Source: Acetobacteraceae bacterium
GTDB taxonomy: Bacteria; Pseudomonadota; Alphaproteobacteria; Acetobacterales; Acetobacteraceae
Reading direction: 5' to 3'
Length of the DNA stretch: 64,000 nucleotides
Assembly: GCA_022842185.1 (NCBI GenBank)
Contig: JALHQB010000007.1
Coordinates: 1-64,000, forward strand
Position 1 is the first letter of the stretch. Every line of letters begins with the position of its first letter. The notes under the pieces were generated by a model that saw nothing but the letters and a program-made list of their open reading frames with translations, ran no database searches and was not told the origin of the DNA. Positions 56,391 through 63,635 of this stretch are shown here, one piece after another. The translations under genes were made by a program, and so were the position numbers.

Positions 56391-56741
56391 GTGCGCAACT
56401 ACATCCAGCGCGACGAGCGCATCACCGTGCCCGCCGCTCCCCGTGACCTCGAATCCGGCGAAGGCTGCCAGGTGGGCGACGCCCTCTTCGGCGCGGCCTC
56501 CGGGCCAGTGGAGTCCGGTGCCGAGGTTGTTCTGATGACGGAAGGCGTGTTCTCGCTCGCCAAGGTAACGGGCACGGCCTTTGGCCTAGGCGACGTGCTT
56601 TTCTGGGATGACACCGCCCACAACCTCACGGCCGATGGCGAGGACAACCTCGCTGTCGGGGTGTGTGTCGAGGCGGCCGGGTCCTCCGCCGTCGTGGCGA
56701 AGGTCAAACTCGGCGCGCCGCCCGCCATTGTGGCCGGCTGA
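56391..56741 (+). CDS. DUF2190 capsid decoration-like protein
   Basis: 116 residues from a GTG preceded by AAAGGAG. The MRNYIQRDERITVPAAPRDL beginning and repeated short beta segments with many Gly and Val (SGEGCQVGDALFG; VLMTEGVFSLAKVTG) match DUF2190 proteins that sit beside phage capsid genes and probably stabilise the shell. It is the last structural gene of the element. Confidence 0.85.
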   Translation: MRNYIQRDERITVPAAPRDLESGEGCQVGDALFGAASGPVESGAEVVLMTEGVFSLAKVTGTAFGLGDVLFWDDTAHNLTADGEDNLAVGVCVEAAGSSAVVAKVKLGAPPAIVAG

Positions 56742-56748
56742 GCAAGGC

Positions 56749-57030
56749 ATGACCCGGCGAAGGGAGAGCTTGACGGCGACCGGCGGACCTAAGCGCCTGC
56801 CCGCTATCGTGCTTCCTTTCGCCGTCTGTCGGGACGACGCGGCGCACCTCTTGGGCGTATCGCCATCGTTCTTCGATAGCCTGGTCGCCGATGGGCGGAT
56901 GCCGCAGCCGCGCGAGATCGGCGCTCGCGTCATGTGGGATACCGAAGAAGTTAAAGAGGCATGGCGCGCCCTACCTCGGCGCGGGCAGTATGCCGAGGGC
57001 AAGAACACTTGGAGCGACGTTGAGCCGTGA
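56749..57030 (+). CDS. AlpA-like helix-turn-helix protein (putative excisionase/regulator)
   Basis: 93 residues. FAVCRDDAAHLLGVSPSFFD and GRMPQPREIGARVMWDTEEV form the MerR/AlpA-type winged helix seen in excisionases and satellite regulators (AlpA of P4-like elements activates int). The stop overlaps the integrase GTG (GTGA), so the pair is co-translated and may together control excision. Confidence 0.75.
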   Translation: MTRRRESLTATGGPKRLPAIVLPFAVCRDDAAHLLGVSPSFFDSLVADGRMPQPREIGARVMWDTEEVKEAWRALPRRGQYAEGKNTWSDVEP

Positions 57031-58391
57031 TCGCCCCCCGCCTCCGCTATGTCGAGCAATTCCGGGACCGCCACGGCAAGCCGCGCATCTATTACCGGCG
57101 GCCTGGCCATCGGAAGGTCCCGCTTGCTGGTCCGTTCGGGTCGCCCGCCTTCCTGGCCGCATACACGGCCGCCCATGCGGCAGCGGAGGCAGGAACGACG
57201 CTGATCCCCTCCAAGAAGGGCGAGGTACCGCGCAGCCTCGGCGCGCTGATCGTGGATTACTACGGCTCGACCGAATATCGCGCCCTCGCGCCGTCCAGCC
57301 TGAAGGCTTACCGCGCCGTGCTTGAGCGCCTTCGCGTCGAGCACGGGCATCGCATGGTCGCGGAGATGGAGCGGAAGCACGTCGTCAGGCTGATGGACGA
57401 CAAGGCCGACGTTCCCGGCGCCGCCAATCGACTACGCCAGATGCTTCGGCAACTCATGCAACACGCCGTGGAACGCGCCTGGCGCAGCGACAATCCGGTG
57501 CTGACTGTGCGCAAGGCGAAATATAAGAAGGAGCCGCACCGGGCGTGGACCGAAGCGGAGATCGCGCAGCTCGAAGCGCGATGGCCTCTCGGCACGACGC
57601 CGCGCCTGGCCTTCGCCCTGCTGCTCTACACCGGCCAGCGCCTAAGCGATGCAATCCGTATGGGCCGGCCATCCTTGCGCGGCGGGCTGATTCATGTCGT
57701 GCAACAGAAGACCGGCACGCCGCTGGCGATCCCCTTGCACCCGCGACTGCACGACGCCCTGGCGCACGCGCCGGCCGATCACCTGACCTTCCTGACGACA
57801 CAGTGGGGCGCCGCCTTCACCGCCGCCGGCTTTTCGAACTGGCTGCGCGACAAGATGAACGATGCGGCGCTACCGCCCGACTGCAAGGCCCATGGCCTGC
57901 GCAAGACGGCCGCGCGGATGCTTGCCGAAGCCGGCTGCTCGCCGCACCAAATCCAGAGCATCACCGGCCATAAGACCCTGACGGAAGTGACGCGCTACAC
58001 GGCCGAGGCGAACCAGCAACACCTCGCAGCCGAAGCGATGAAGAAAGTTACGCGCATGCAGACTCGAATCGAGCGCGCGCGCAAAAAGGGATTGCCCAAC
58101 CCCCTGGCCGGGGTTGGGCAATTAGACGTGCAACCTATTGAAAGGAAAGAGAATGTCGCGGGCGGTGGTGGAGCTGAGGGGAATCGAACCCCTGACCTCC
58201 TCATTGCGAACGAGGCGCTCTCCCATCTGAGCTACAGCCCCCGCCGCGCGAGGCGGGCTGAGTGCCCCAGCCCGCAAGGGAAGTCAAGGCGCCTTCCGCC
58301 GGGCCCGGTCGGCGTCCAGCGTTGCTCGCCTCCGACCCATGGTTCGCCTTGCCCCAGCCTGTCCGGTTCACTAGGGTCCGCCGGCTTCTGA
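57027..58391 (+). CDS. Tyrosine integrase reading through attR and the tRNA gene
   Basis: 454 residues in the integrated state. The catalytic domain holds the expected set: Arg205 (YTGQRLSDA), Lys228 (QQKTG), His289 and Arg292 (HGLRKT), His315 (TGHKT) and Tyr324 (TRYTAE). An N-terminal arm-binding region and core-binding domain (about 65-155) precede it. No stop occurs before attR, so residues 386-454 are encoded by the complement of tRNA-Ala and the flanking host DNA and are unlikely to be functional. After excision the frame would enter the left end and stop at 46123-46125, giving 404 residues. GTG start overlaps the AlpA-like stop. Confidence 0.9.
   Translation: MIAPRLRYVEQFRDRHGKPRIYYRRPGHRKVPLAGPFGSPAFLAAYTAAHAAAEAGTTLIPSKKGEVPRSLGALIVDYYGSTEYRALAPSSLKAYRAVLERLRVEHGHRMVAEMERKHVVRLMDDKADVPGAANRLRQMLRQLMQHAVERAWRSDNPVLTVRKAKYKKEPHRAWTEAEIAQLEARWPLGTTPRLAFALLLYTGQRLSDAIRMGRPSLRGGLIHVVQQKTGTPLAIPLHPRLHDALAHAPADHLTFLTTQWGAAFTAAGFSNWLRDKMNDAALPPDCKAHGLRKTAARMLAEAGCSPHQIQSITGHKTLTEVTRYTAEANQQHLAAEAMKKVTRMQTRIERARKKGLPNPLAGVGQLDVQPIERKENVAGGGGAEGNRTPDLLIANEALSHLSYSPRRARRAECPSPQGKSRRLPPGPVGVQRCSPPTHGSPCPSLSGSLGSAGF
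58091..58122 (+). terminator. Strong hairpin inside the integrase frame, before attR
   Basis: ATTGCCCAACCCC and GGGGTTGGGCAAT form a perfect 13-bp stem around CTGGCC, 33 bases before the att core. It lies past the catalytic domain. It may end transcription before the antisense tRNA or serve as a recombination-protein site. Confidence 0.55.
58156..58180 (+). repeat. attR: right 25-bp att repeat
   Basis: Perfect copy of 46040-46064. Its bases 58166-58180 form the 3' end of the intact tRNA-Ala, so integration preserves the tRNA. Confidence 0.92.
58166..58241 (-). tRNA. tRNA-Ala (anticodon CGC)
   Basis: 76 bases on the minus strand, with a fully paired acceptor stem GGGGCTG/CAGCTCC. It includes the G3-U70 pair that identifies tRNA-Ala. 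It also has a D-arm GCTCAGATGGGAGAGC, an anticodon loop TTCGCAA (CGC), a GGTTCGATTCC T-arm, and an encoded CCA. It is the integration target of the element. Confidence 0.96.
58259..58287 (-). promoter_or_regulatory. Candidate tRNA-Ala promoter
   Basis: On the minus strand TTGACT (58287-58282), a 17-base spacer and a poor -10 (CACTCA) lie about 20-45 bases before the tRNA 5' end. The -35 resembles the alphaproteobacterial CTTGAC consensus. Confidence 0.35.
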
Positions 58392-58406
58392 CGGGGTTCG
58401 GGCCAC

Positions 58407-58718
58407 ATGTTCCTGGATGCGGTGTTCTTTCTCGCCGGCGCGGTGTTGGACCTGTTGTGGTGGGCCGTGATGCTCGCCGTGATCGTGCAACTGCTCGTGC
58501 AGTTCAACGTGCTCGACACGCGCAACCGTATCGTCTGGGCGATCGCCGACTTCCTCTATCGCGTGACCGAGCCGCTGTTCAGCCGCGTGCGCCGCATGCT
58601 GCCCAATTTCGGCGCCATCGACCTGTCGCCGCTGGCGGTCCTGTTGCTGATCACCGCGGCGGGGATGCTCCTGGGTGCCCTGCGCAACTACCTGCTGCGC
58701 GCCGGGCTGTATTTCTGA
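58407..58718 (+). CDS. YggT-family membrane protein
   Basis: 103 residues with two hydrophobic segments, the second of YggT type (SPLAVLLLITAAGMLL). The loop RVTEPLFSRVRRMLPNFG between the segments is the family hallmark. YggT proteins have been linked to osmotic tolerance and cell envelope or division functions. It is followed 3 bases later by the DUF167 (YggU) gene, a pairing widely conserved in bacteria. Confidence 0.9.
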   Translation: MFLDAVFFLAGAVLDLLWWAVMLAVIVQLLVQFNVLDTRNRIVWAIADFLYRVTEPLFSRVRRMLPNFGAIDLSPLAVLLLITAAGMLLGALRNYLLRAGLYF

Positions 58719-58721
58719 CCC

Positions 58722-59024
58722 ATGCCTTGGCGGCGCGCAGCGGCTTCGGGCGTGACCATACGGGTGCGGGTGCAGCCGCGGGCGCGGCGGACCGGCGTCA
58801 TCGGGCTTGTGGCCGGCATTGACGGGCCGCGCCTGAAACTCGCGGTGGCCGCGGCACCGGCGGAAGGCCAGGCCAATCGCGCCGCCTGCGTGCTGGTGGC
58901 CGGTGCGCTCGGCCTGCCAGCATCGTCGGTCGCCATCGCCCAGGGCGCCACGCAACGCGACAAGGTCCTGGCCATCGCGGGCGACCCGGCCGCCCTGCTC
59001 GCCGGGCTGGAGAGCCTCGCATGA
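58722..59024 (+). CDS. DUF167 (YggU) family protein
   Basis: 100 residues. It matches Ygg[39 protein letters not shown] and a final helix. The fold is known but the function is not. It is coupled to YggT upstream and overlaps the folD start by 4 bases (ATGA). Confidence 0.9.
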   Translation: MPWRRAAASGVTIRVRVQPRARRTGVIGLVAGIDGPRLKLAVAAAPAEGQANRAACVLVAGALGLPASSVAIAQGATQRDKVLAIAGDPAALLAGLESLA

Positions 59025-59869
59025 CCGCTCGCATCCTCGATGGCAAGTCGATCGCCGCTGCCCTGCGCGGACGGCTGGCCGAACGTGTCGCCGCCCTGGC
59101 CTTCCGTCCCGGCCTGCGGGTGGTGCGGGTGGGGGAAGACCCGGCCTCGGGCGTCTATGTCCGCAACAAGGACAAGGCGGCGTCCGCCGCCGGTTTCGAC
59201 AGCGGCACCATTCACCTGCCGGCGGACACCACCGAGGCCGCGCTGCTGGCCACCATCGCGCAGTTGAACGCCGACCCGGCGGTGGATGGCATCCTGGTGC
59301 AACTGCCCCTGCCGCCGCAGATCCGCACCGAAGCCGCCATTGCCGCCGTGGATCCGATGAAGGATGTGGACGGCTTCCATCCGCTGAACGCCGGGCGCCT
59401 CGCGGCCGGGCAGCCCGGCCTGGTGCCCTGCACGCCGCGCGGCGTCATGCATATCCTGGCCGAATCGGGCGTCGCGCTGCGCGGTGCGCGGGCGGTGGTG
59501 CTCGGCCGGTCGCAGATCGTCGGCCGGCCCATGGCGCAGTTGCTACTTGGTGCCGACTGCACCGTGACCATCGCCCATTCGCGCAGCCGCGACCTGCCGG
59601 GCGAATGCCGTCGCGCCGATATCCTGGTCGCCGCCGTCGGCCGTCCGGAGATGGTGCGCGCGGACTGGATCGCGCCGGGCGCGGTGGTCATCGATGTCGG
59701 CATCAACCGCCTGGCCGATGGCAAGCTTGTCGGCGATGTCGACTTTACCGAGGCGGCCGCGGTCGCCGGCGCCATCACCCCGGTCCCGGGCGGCGTCGGC
59801 CCCATGACCATCGCCTGCTTGCTGGAGAACACGCTCGACGCCGCGATCGCGCGGAGGCAGCTGGCATGA
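59021..59869 (+). CDS. folD: Bifunctional methylenetetrahydrofolate dehydrogenase/cyclohydrolase
   Basis: 282 residues, standard FolD length. [20 protein letters not shown] contains the substrate-site Tyr and the catalytic Lys. [18 protein letters not shown] binds NADP, and [19 protein letters not shown] is the family's C-terminal signature. It interconverts methylene-, methenyl- and formyl-tetrahydrofolate. It sits in a run of overlapping genes from YggT to the DMT transporter. Confidence 0.97.
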   Translation: MTARILDGKSIAAALRGRLAERVAALAFRPGLRVVRVGEDPASGVYVRNKDKAASAAGFDSGTIHLPADTTEAALLATIAQLNADPAVDGILVQLPLPPQIRTEAAIAAVDPMKDVDGFHPLNAGRLAAGQPGLVPCTPRGVMHILAESGVALRGARAVVLGRSQIVGRPMAQLLLGADCTVTIAHSRSRDLPGECRRADILVAAVGRPEMVRADWIAPGAVVIDVGINRLADGKLVGDVDFTEAAAVAGAITPVPGGVGPMTIACLLENTLDAAIARRQLA

Positions 59870-60120
59870 TTCTCGTCCGCATCCTGCAGGCCGTCGGCGT
59901 GGCGGGATTGCTGGCCTGCGCGCATCTGGCCTGGGAATCGACCCCCTGGGGCGGCGAGACCTGGAACCGCGGCCGGATGCTGTACGCCTGGGCGGGTGCG
60001 ATCCCGGCCCTCGGGCTGCTCGGCATCGCCTCCATGGTCGCGGCGCTGCGCCGGCAGGCGGCCGAGATCGTGCTGCTCAAGGACACCCTGGCCCGGATCG
60101 AGAAGCGGCTCGGCGCGTGA
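59866..60120 (+). CDS. Small membrane protein, unknown function
   Basis: 84 residues with two membrane helices (about 5-20 and 40-62) and a short C-terminal helix [19 protein letters not shown]. The ATG overlaps the folD stop and the stop overlaps the next GTG, so it is a translated member of the operon. No family recognised. Confidence 0.7.
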   Translation: MILVRILQAVGVAGLLACAHLAWESTPWGGETWNRGRMLYAWAGAIPALGLLGIASMVAALRRQAAEIVLLKDTLARIEKRLGA

Positions 60121-60989
60121 CGCCCGGCACGCTCGGCCTTGCCGGGCTGTTCGTGCTGATCTGGGCCTCGGCCTTCAACGCGGCGCGGATCGTGGCGCTC
60201 GAATGGCCGCCGCTGATGGCGCTGTCGCTGCGCTTCGCGATCGGCGTCCCCGTCCTGCTCGCCGTCGCCTGGTTCGTGCGTGCCCGGCTGCCGGCGCGGG
60301 CCGACACCCCGCGCATCGCCGCCATGGGCGCCTTCGGCATGGGCGGCTACCTCGGCTGCGCCTGGGCGGCGTCTGCGGTGATCCCCTCGGGCCTGGTCGC
60401 GCTGGTATCGGCCACGGCACCATTGTTCGTGGCGCTGGGCGAAAGGCTACTGTTCGGCCGTCATCTGTCCATCCTGGCCTGGACCGGGCTGGCGCTGGGA
60501 TGGCTGGGCGTCGCCATGCTCGGCTTGCCACGTGCCGCATCCGGGCTGGAGGTGGCCGCGGCCGGGGGCATTGCCCTGGCGTTGGTCGGCGCGCTGTTCC
60601 AGGCGGGCGGCCTGCTCGCCTTCGCCCCGGCACGGGGGCGGATTGACCCGTGGATGTCCAATCTCGGCCAGACCGCGGTGGCCGCGCTGGCGGTCGCGCC
60701 CTTCGCCCTGGTCCTGGAACCCTTGCCGGTGGCGGCGCCGCACGGGGCCGCGGTACTGGCCCTGATCTGGTCGATCCTGGTGGTGGGGCTGGGCGGCTAT
60801 GCGCTGTATTTCGTGCTGCTGCGGCGGATGCCGGCCTCCTCGGCCGCCGCGCTGCAACTGCTGGCACCGCCGGTGGCGGCGCTGATCGGGTGGGCGATGC
60901 TGGGCGAAAGCCTGCGGGTCACCGATGTGGCGGGCGGCGCGGTGACGCTGGCAGGGTTGGCGCTGTTGTTGCGCGTGCCGGCGCGGTAG
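60117..60989 (+). CDS. EamA/DMT-family transporter (RhaT/YdcZ-like exporter)
   Basis: 290 residues with ten membrane segments in two EamA halves. The first begins LAGLFVLIWASAFNAARIVA; the second half contains LLRRMPASSAAALQLLAPPV then GWAMLGESLRVTDVAGGAV. Such proteins export amino acids or metabolites. It starts at a GTG overlapping the preceding stop. Last gene of the operon; the palindromic repeat lies 20 bases downstream. Confidence 0.92.
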   Translation: MTPGTLGLAGLFVLIWASAFNAARIVALEWPPLMALSLRFAIGVPVLLAVAWFVRARLPARADTPRIAAMGAFGMGGYLGCAWAASAVIPSGLVALVSATAPLFVALGERLLFGRHLSILAWTGLALGWLGVAMLGLPRAASGLEVAAAGGIALALVGALFQAGGLLAFAPARGRIDPWMSNLGQTAVAALAVAPFALVLEPLPVAAPHGAAVLALIWSILVVGLGGYALYFVLLRRMPASSAAALQLLAPPVAALIGWAMLGESLRVTDVAGGAVTLAGLALLLRVPAR

Positions 60990-61009
60990 GGTTGCCACGG
61001 TGACGTCCT

Positions 61010-61248
61010 CGGAGAGGGGCTTTGCCCCTCTCCGAACCTCACCCCACCAAAGGCTTCACCCCACCAAAGGCTTAAGGCCTTTGGAAACCTCCATTTTGGT
61101 GCTGAACGTCGTCAGTCGGTGCCAAGACAAGTGCCCGATTCTCGGTACCTGGAACGGGTGAGGATCGCCCTGCTTGATCAACGCCAAGGTCCCGCGGTCC
61201 ATGGACCCGTGGTCCCTGGCGGGGTGGCTTGGAGGGGCGGCGCCCCTC
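61010..61248. repeat. Composite palindromic intergenic repeat, copy 4
   Basis: It lies between convergent genes. Modules: 61010-61034 (CGGAGAGGGGC/GCCCCTCTCCG), 61064-61084 (CCAAAGGC/GCCTTTGG) and an end at about 61185-61248 that is nearly the reverse complement of the copy-1 left end. A 17-base unit (CACCCCACCAAAGGCTT) is duplicated in tandem at 61040-61073, unique to this copy. Confidence 0.78.
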
Positions 61249-61256
61249 CGATCGCC

Positions 61257-61910
61257 CTACCCACCCGAAACCGAACTCCCACCCCGCATCGCTTCCGCCA
61301 CGGCCCGGTCCGCCGCCTCATCGCTTTCAGCAAGCCCCGCCATCACCCCCGCGCGGTCCGGTTCCGCCCGGTTCTGGCTCAGCTTGCGCTTGCCGATCAG
61401 CGTCTCGATCCGCAGCACGATTCCGACGATCCCCTTCAACTGCGCTGCAACGAAGGTGTCCGGCGCGTCACTCACCGCCCAGGGCGTGGCGCGTTTTGCT
61501 TCGTGCCGGTCCGTCAGGCTGGTGACGATCGCGTGCAGCCGCGTCGCGTCCTCCACCACTTCGACGGGGCCGATCGCGTGCACTGCCACATAATTCCAGG
61601 TTGGCACGACACGCCCGTGTTCCTGCTTGGACGGATACAGGGACGGCGAGACATAGGCCTCGGGCCCGGCAAAGATCGCGCGCGCGACGCCTGCGGCCGC
61701 CAGGCCCCGCCAATGCGGGTTGGCCTTCGCCACATGGCCCACCAGGGTGCCATGGGGGCCTTCATCCGGCACGAAGGTCATCGGCAGGTGCGTGGCATCC
61801 GGCGCGCCGCCATCCGCCGCGGCGCTGACCAGCAGCGCCAGGCGCGCGGCGCGGATGATCTGCCCGAGCACATCGGGCCGGTCTTCGCGGAAGGCGGGCG
61901 GGTTGTACAT
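61257..61910 (-). CDS. PaiB-family FMN-binding protein
   Basis: 217 residues of the PaiB/pyridoxamine-phosphate-oxidase-like split barrel. MYNPPAFREDRPDVLGQII starts the protein as in PaiB, ATHLPMTFVPDEGPHGTLVG and AKANPHWRGL form the FMN-site region, and VPTWNYVAVHAIGPV is strongly conserved. PaiB regulates protease and sporulation genes in Bacillus, but in proteobacteria the role is unproven. Single gene. Confidence 0.9.
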   Translation of the reverse strand: MYNPPAFREDRPDVLGQIIRAARLALLVSAAADGGAPDATHLPMTFVPDEGPHGTLVGHVAKANPHWRGLAAAGVARAIFAGPEAYVSPSLYPSKQEHGRVVPTWNYVAVHAIGPVEVVEDATRLHAIVTSLTDRHEAKRATPWAVSDAPDTFVAAQLKGIVGIVLRIETLIGKRKLSQNRAEPDRAGVMAGLAESDEAADRAVAEAMRGGSSVSGG

Positions 61911-61990
61911 GGCGCAATGCTCCTGTCCGGTGCAGGCTACCGGGGTGCGGCCTGTTCGCGAAACGGCTGGGGGCGCGGAGGAGGCATGCC

Positions 61991-62125
61991 ATGGACAAGG
62001 GCCGGTTCAAAATGGAGCGCGACGACGCTGGCGGCGCGAAGCCGCAGCGGCTGGCGATGACGCTGCCCTCGGCCCATGCACCCGGCCAGAAGCACAGCCT
62101 CGAAGCCACCATATCGTTGGATTGA
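61991..62125 (+). CDS. Possible 44-residue protein
   Basis: A short open frame (MDKGRFKMERDDAGGAKPQR and onward) ends 8 bases before the amidase start, an operon-like spacing. GGAGGAGGC lies a few bases upstream of the ATG and would serve as a ribosome site. Hydrophilic and without recognised family; it could be a chance frame. Confidence 0.35.
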   Translation: MDKGRFKMERDDAGGAKPQRLAMTLPSAHAPGQKHSLEATISLD

Positions 62126-62132
62126 ACGCCCC

Positions 62133-63587
62133 ATGTCGAATGACCTGATCCGCCTCACTGCCACGGAGGCTGTGGCGAAGCTGCGTGCCGGCGAGGTCTC
62201 GCCCCTTGAGATGATCGACGCTGCCGCGGCGCGCATAGCGGCGGTGGAACCGGCGGTGAACGCCCTGCCGACGCTGTGCCTGGACCGCGCACGCGACCAC
62301 GCCAGGGCGCTGATGCGCGGCGATCGCCGCGATGCGGAGGGCGAGGCCGGCTGGCTCGCCGGCCTGCCGGTCGCCATCAAGGACCTGACCGAAGTGGCCG
62401 GGGTGCGCACCACCTTCGGGTCCCCGATCTTCGCGAACCATGTCCCCGACCGCAGCCACCCCATCGTCGAGCGCATCGAACGCATGGGCGGCATCGTGAT
62501 CGCCAAGTCCAACACGCCGGAATTCGGTGCCGGCGGCTCAACCTTCAACGAGGTGTTCGGTCGCACGCGGAACCCGTGGAACACGTCGCTGACCTGTGGC
62601 GGCTCGACCGGCGGCGGCGCGGTGGCGCTCGCCACCGGCGAAGTGTGGCTGGCCCATGGGTCCGACCATGGCGGCTCCCTGCGGCGCCCGGCGACCTATT
62701 GTTCGGTGGTCGGCCTGCGGCCATCGCCGGGCCGGGTGACGCGCGGCGCGCAGGAGGATCTGTGGTCCCCGCTGTCGGTCCAGGGGCCGATGGCGCGCAA
62801 CATCCCTGATTTGGCGCTGTTCCTCGACACCATGGCCGGCTGGGACATCGACGACCCGATGACCTATGACGCGCCTGCGCGGTCCTATGCCGAAGCCGTC
62901 GCGGCGGCCGAGCGCGAGAAGCCGCTGCGCGTCGCCTTCGCCACCGATTTCGGCGGTGCGATGGCGATGGACCGCGAGACCGCGGCGATCTGCGCGCAGG
63001 AGGTCCGCCGCCTGGAATCGCTCGGGATCGAGATCGAGGAGGTCTTCCCTGACCTCGGTGCGCTCAACGAGGCGTTCCTGGTGCTGCGAAGCCAGCATTT
63101 CGTGGTGGATCGGGAGGAACTGCTCGCGACCCGGCGCGACATGCTCAAGCCCGACATCGTCTGGCAGACGGAACGCGGATTGTCCGAGACGCCCTCTCGC
63201 CTCGCCTGGGCCGAACATGAACGCGCCCGCTTCTTCCGTTCGCTGCGCGATGTCTTCGCCCGCTGCGACGTGCTGATCACGCCCGGCGCCTCCACCCCGG
63301 CCTTCGACGTGATGCTGCGCGCACCGGAGAAGATCGGCGGCAAGGTGCTGGACAACTACATGGGCGGGTCGCTGATCAACGCCTTTGCGACAATGGCGAG
63401 CTGCCCGGCGGTCGCGGTCCCCTGCGGCTTCGACCGGCATGGCCGGCCGGTCGGTCTGCAGGTCGTGGCCCCGCCACGCCAGGATGCGCGGGCATTGCAG
63501 GTGGCGTCGCTGTTCGAGCGGCTGACCGGTCTCGACCGGCTTCTGCCGCTCGACCCCAAGCCGGGGGTGGTGCCGCCCTACGAATAG
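62133..63587 (+). CDS. Amidase signature-family hydrolase
   Basis: 484 residues. The Ser-cisSer-Lys triad is visible: Lys83 in PVAIKDLTEVAG, Ser158 in CGGSTGGGAVAL and Ser182 in GSDHGGSLRRPA. It hydrolyses a carboxamide; members range from aliphatic amidases to GatA, but the missing GatB/C neighbours argue against GatA. The start at 62133 gives a conserved-looking N-terminus. Confidence 0.93.
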   Translation: MSNDLIRLTATEAVAKLRAGEVSPLEMIDAAAARIAAVEPAVNALPTLCLDRARDHARALMRGDRRDAEGEAGWLAGLPVAIKDLTEVAGVRTTFGSPIFANHVPDRSHPIVERIERMGGIVIAKSNTPEFGAGGSTFNEVFGRTRNPWNTSLTCGGSTGGGAVALATGEVWLAHGSDHGGSLRRPATYCSVVGLRPSPGRVTRGAQEDLWSPLSVQGPMARNIPDLALFLDTMAGWDIDDPMTYDAPARSYAEAVAAAEREKPLRVAFATDFGGAMAMDRETAAICAQEVRRLESLGIEIEEVFPDLGALNEAFLVLRSQHFVVDREELLATRRDMLKPDIVWQTERGLSETPSRLAWAEHERARFFRSLRDVFARCDVLITPGASTPAFDVMLRAPEKIGGKVLDNYMGGSLINAFATMASCPAVAVPCGFDRHGRPVGLQVVAPPRQDARALQVASLFERLTGLDRLLPLDPKPGVVPPYE

Positions 63588-63635
63588 GCGGCCTGCGTCT
63601 TGCTGGGCCGGGATCCGGGCTGGGCGCGATGCGCT

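Larger units (their letters stand above)
46040..58180 (+). mobile_element. Integrated phage satellite-like element with its own replication, packaging and capsid genes
   Basis: A 12.1-kb block is bounded by perfect 25-bp direct repeats and inserted at the 3' end of tRNA-Ala. All 13 genes are on the + strand. Replication: primase, DUF3631 ATPase. Packaging: small and large terminase. Cargo: an AT-rich orphan. Regulation: a MerR-like protein. Head: portal, small basic protein, protease-capsid fusion, gpW-like, DUF2190. Recombination: AlpA-like protein and integrase. No tail, baseplate, lysis, relaxase or conjugation gene is present. This matches the logic of capsid-forming phage-inducible islands (cf-PICIs); a shortened prophage is the main alternative. 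Confidence 0.85.

Noticed and set aside
46040..58180. Integrative conjugative or mobilizable element
   Set aside because: No relaxase, coupling protein, type IV secretion gene or oriT-like feature was seen; phage packaging and head genes dominate.
46040..58180. Decayed prophage remnant
   Set aside because: Gene junctions are tight and undamaged, att repeats are perfect and all core genes appear full length, which fits a compact functional satellite better. It cannot be excluded without comparison to relatives.
58182..58391. Residues 386-454 of the integrase as a real protein domain
   Set aside because: This part is the complement of tRNA-Ala plus host flank; the NRTPDLL-type peptide is a well-known artefact of translating tRNA genes backwards.
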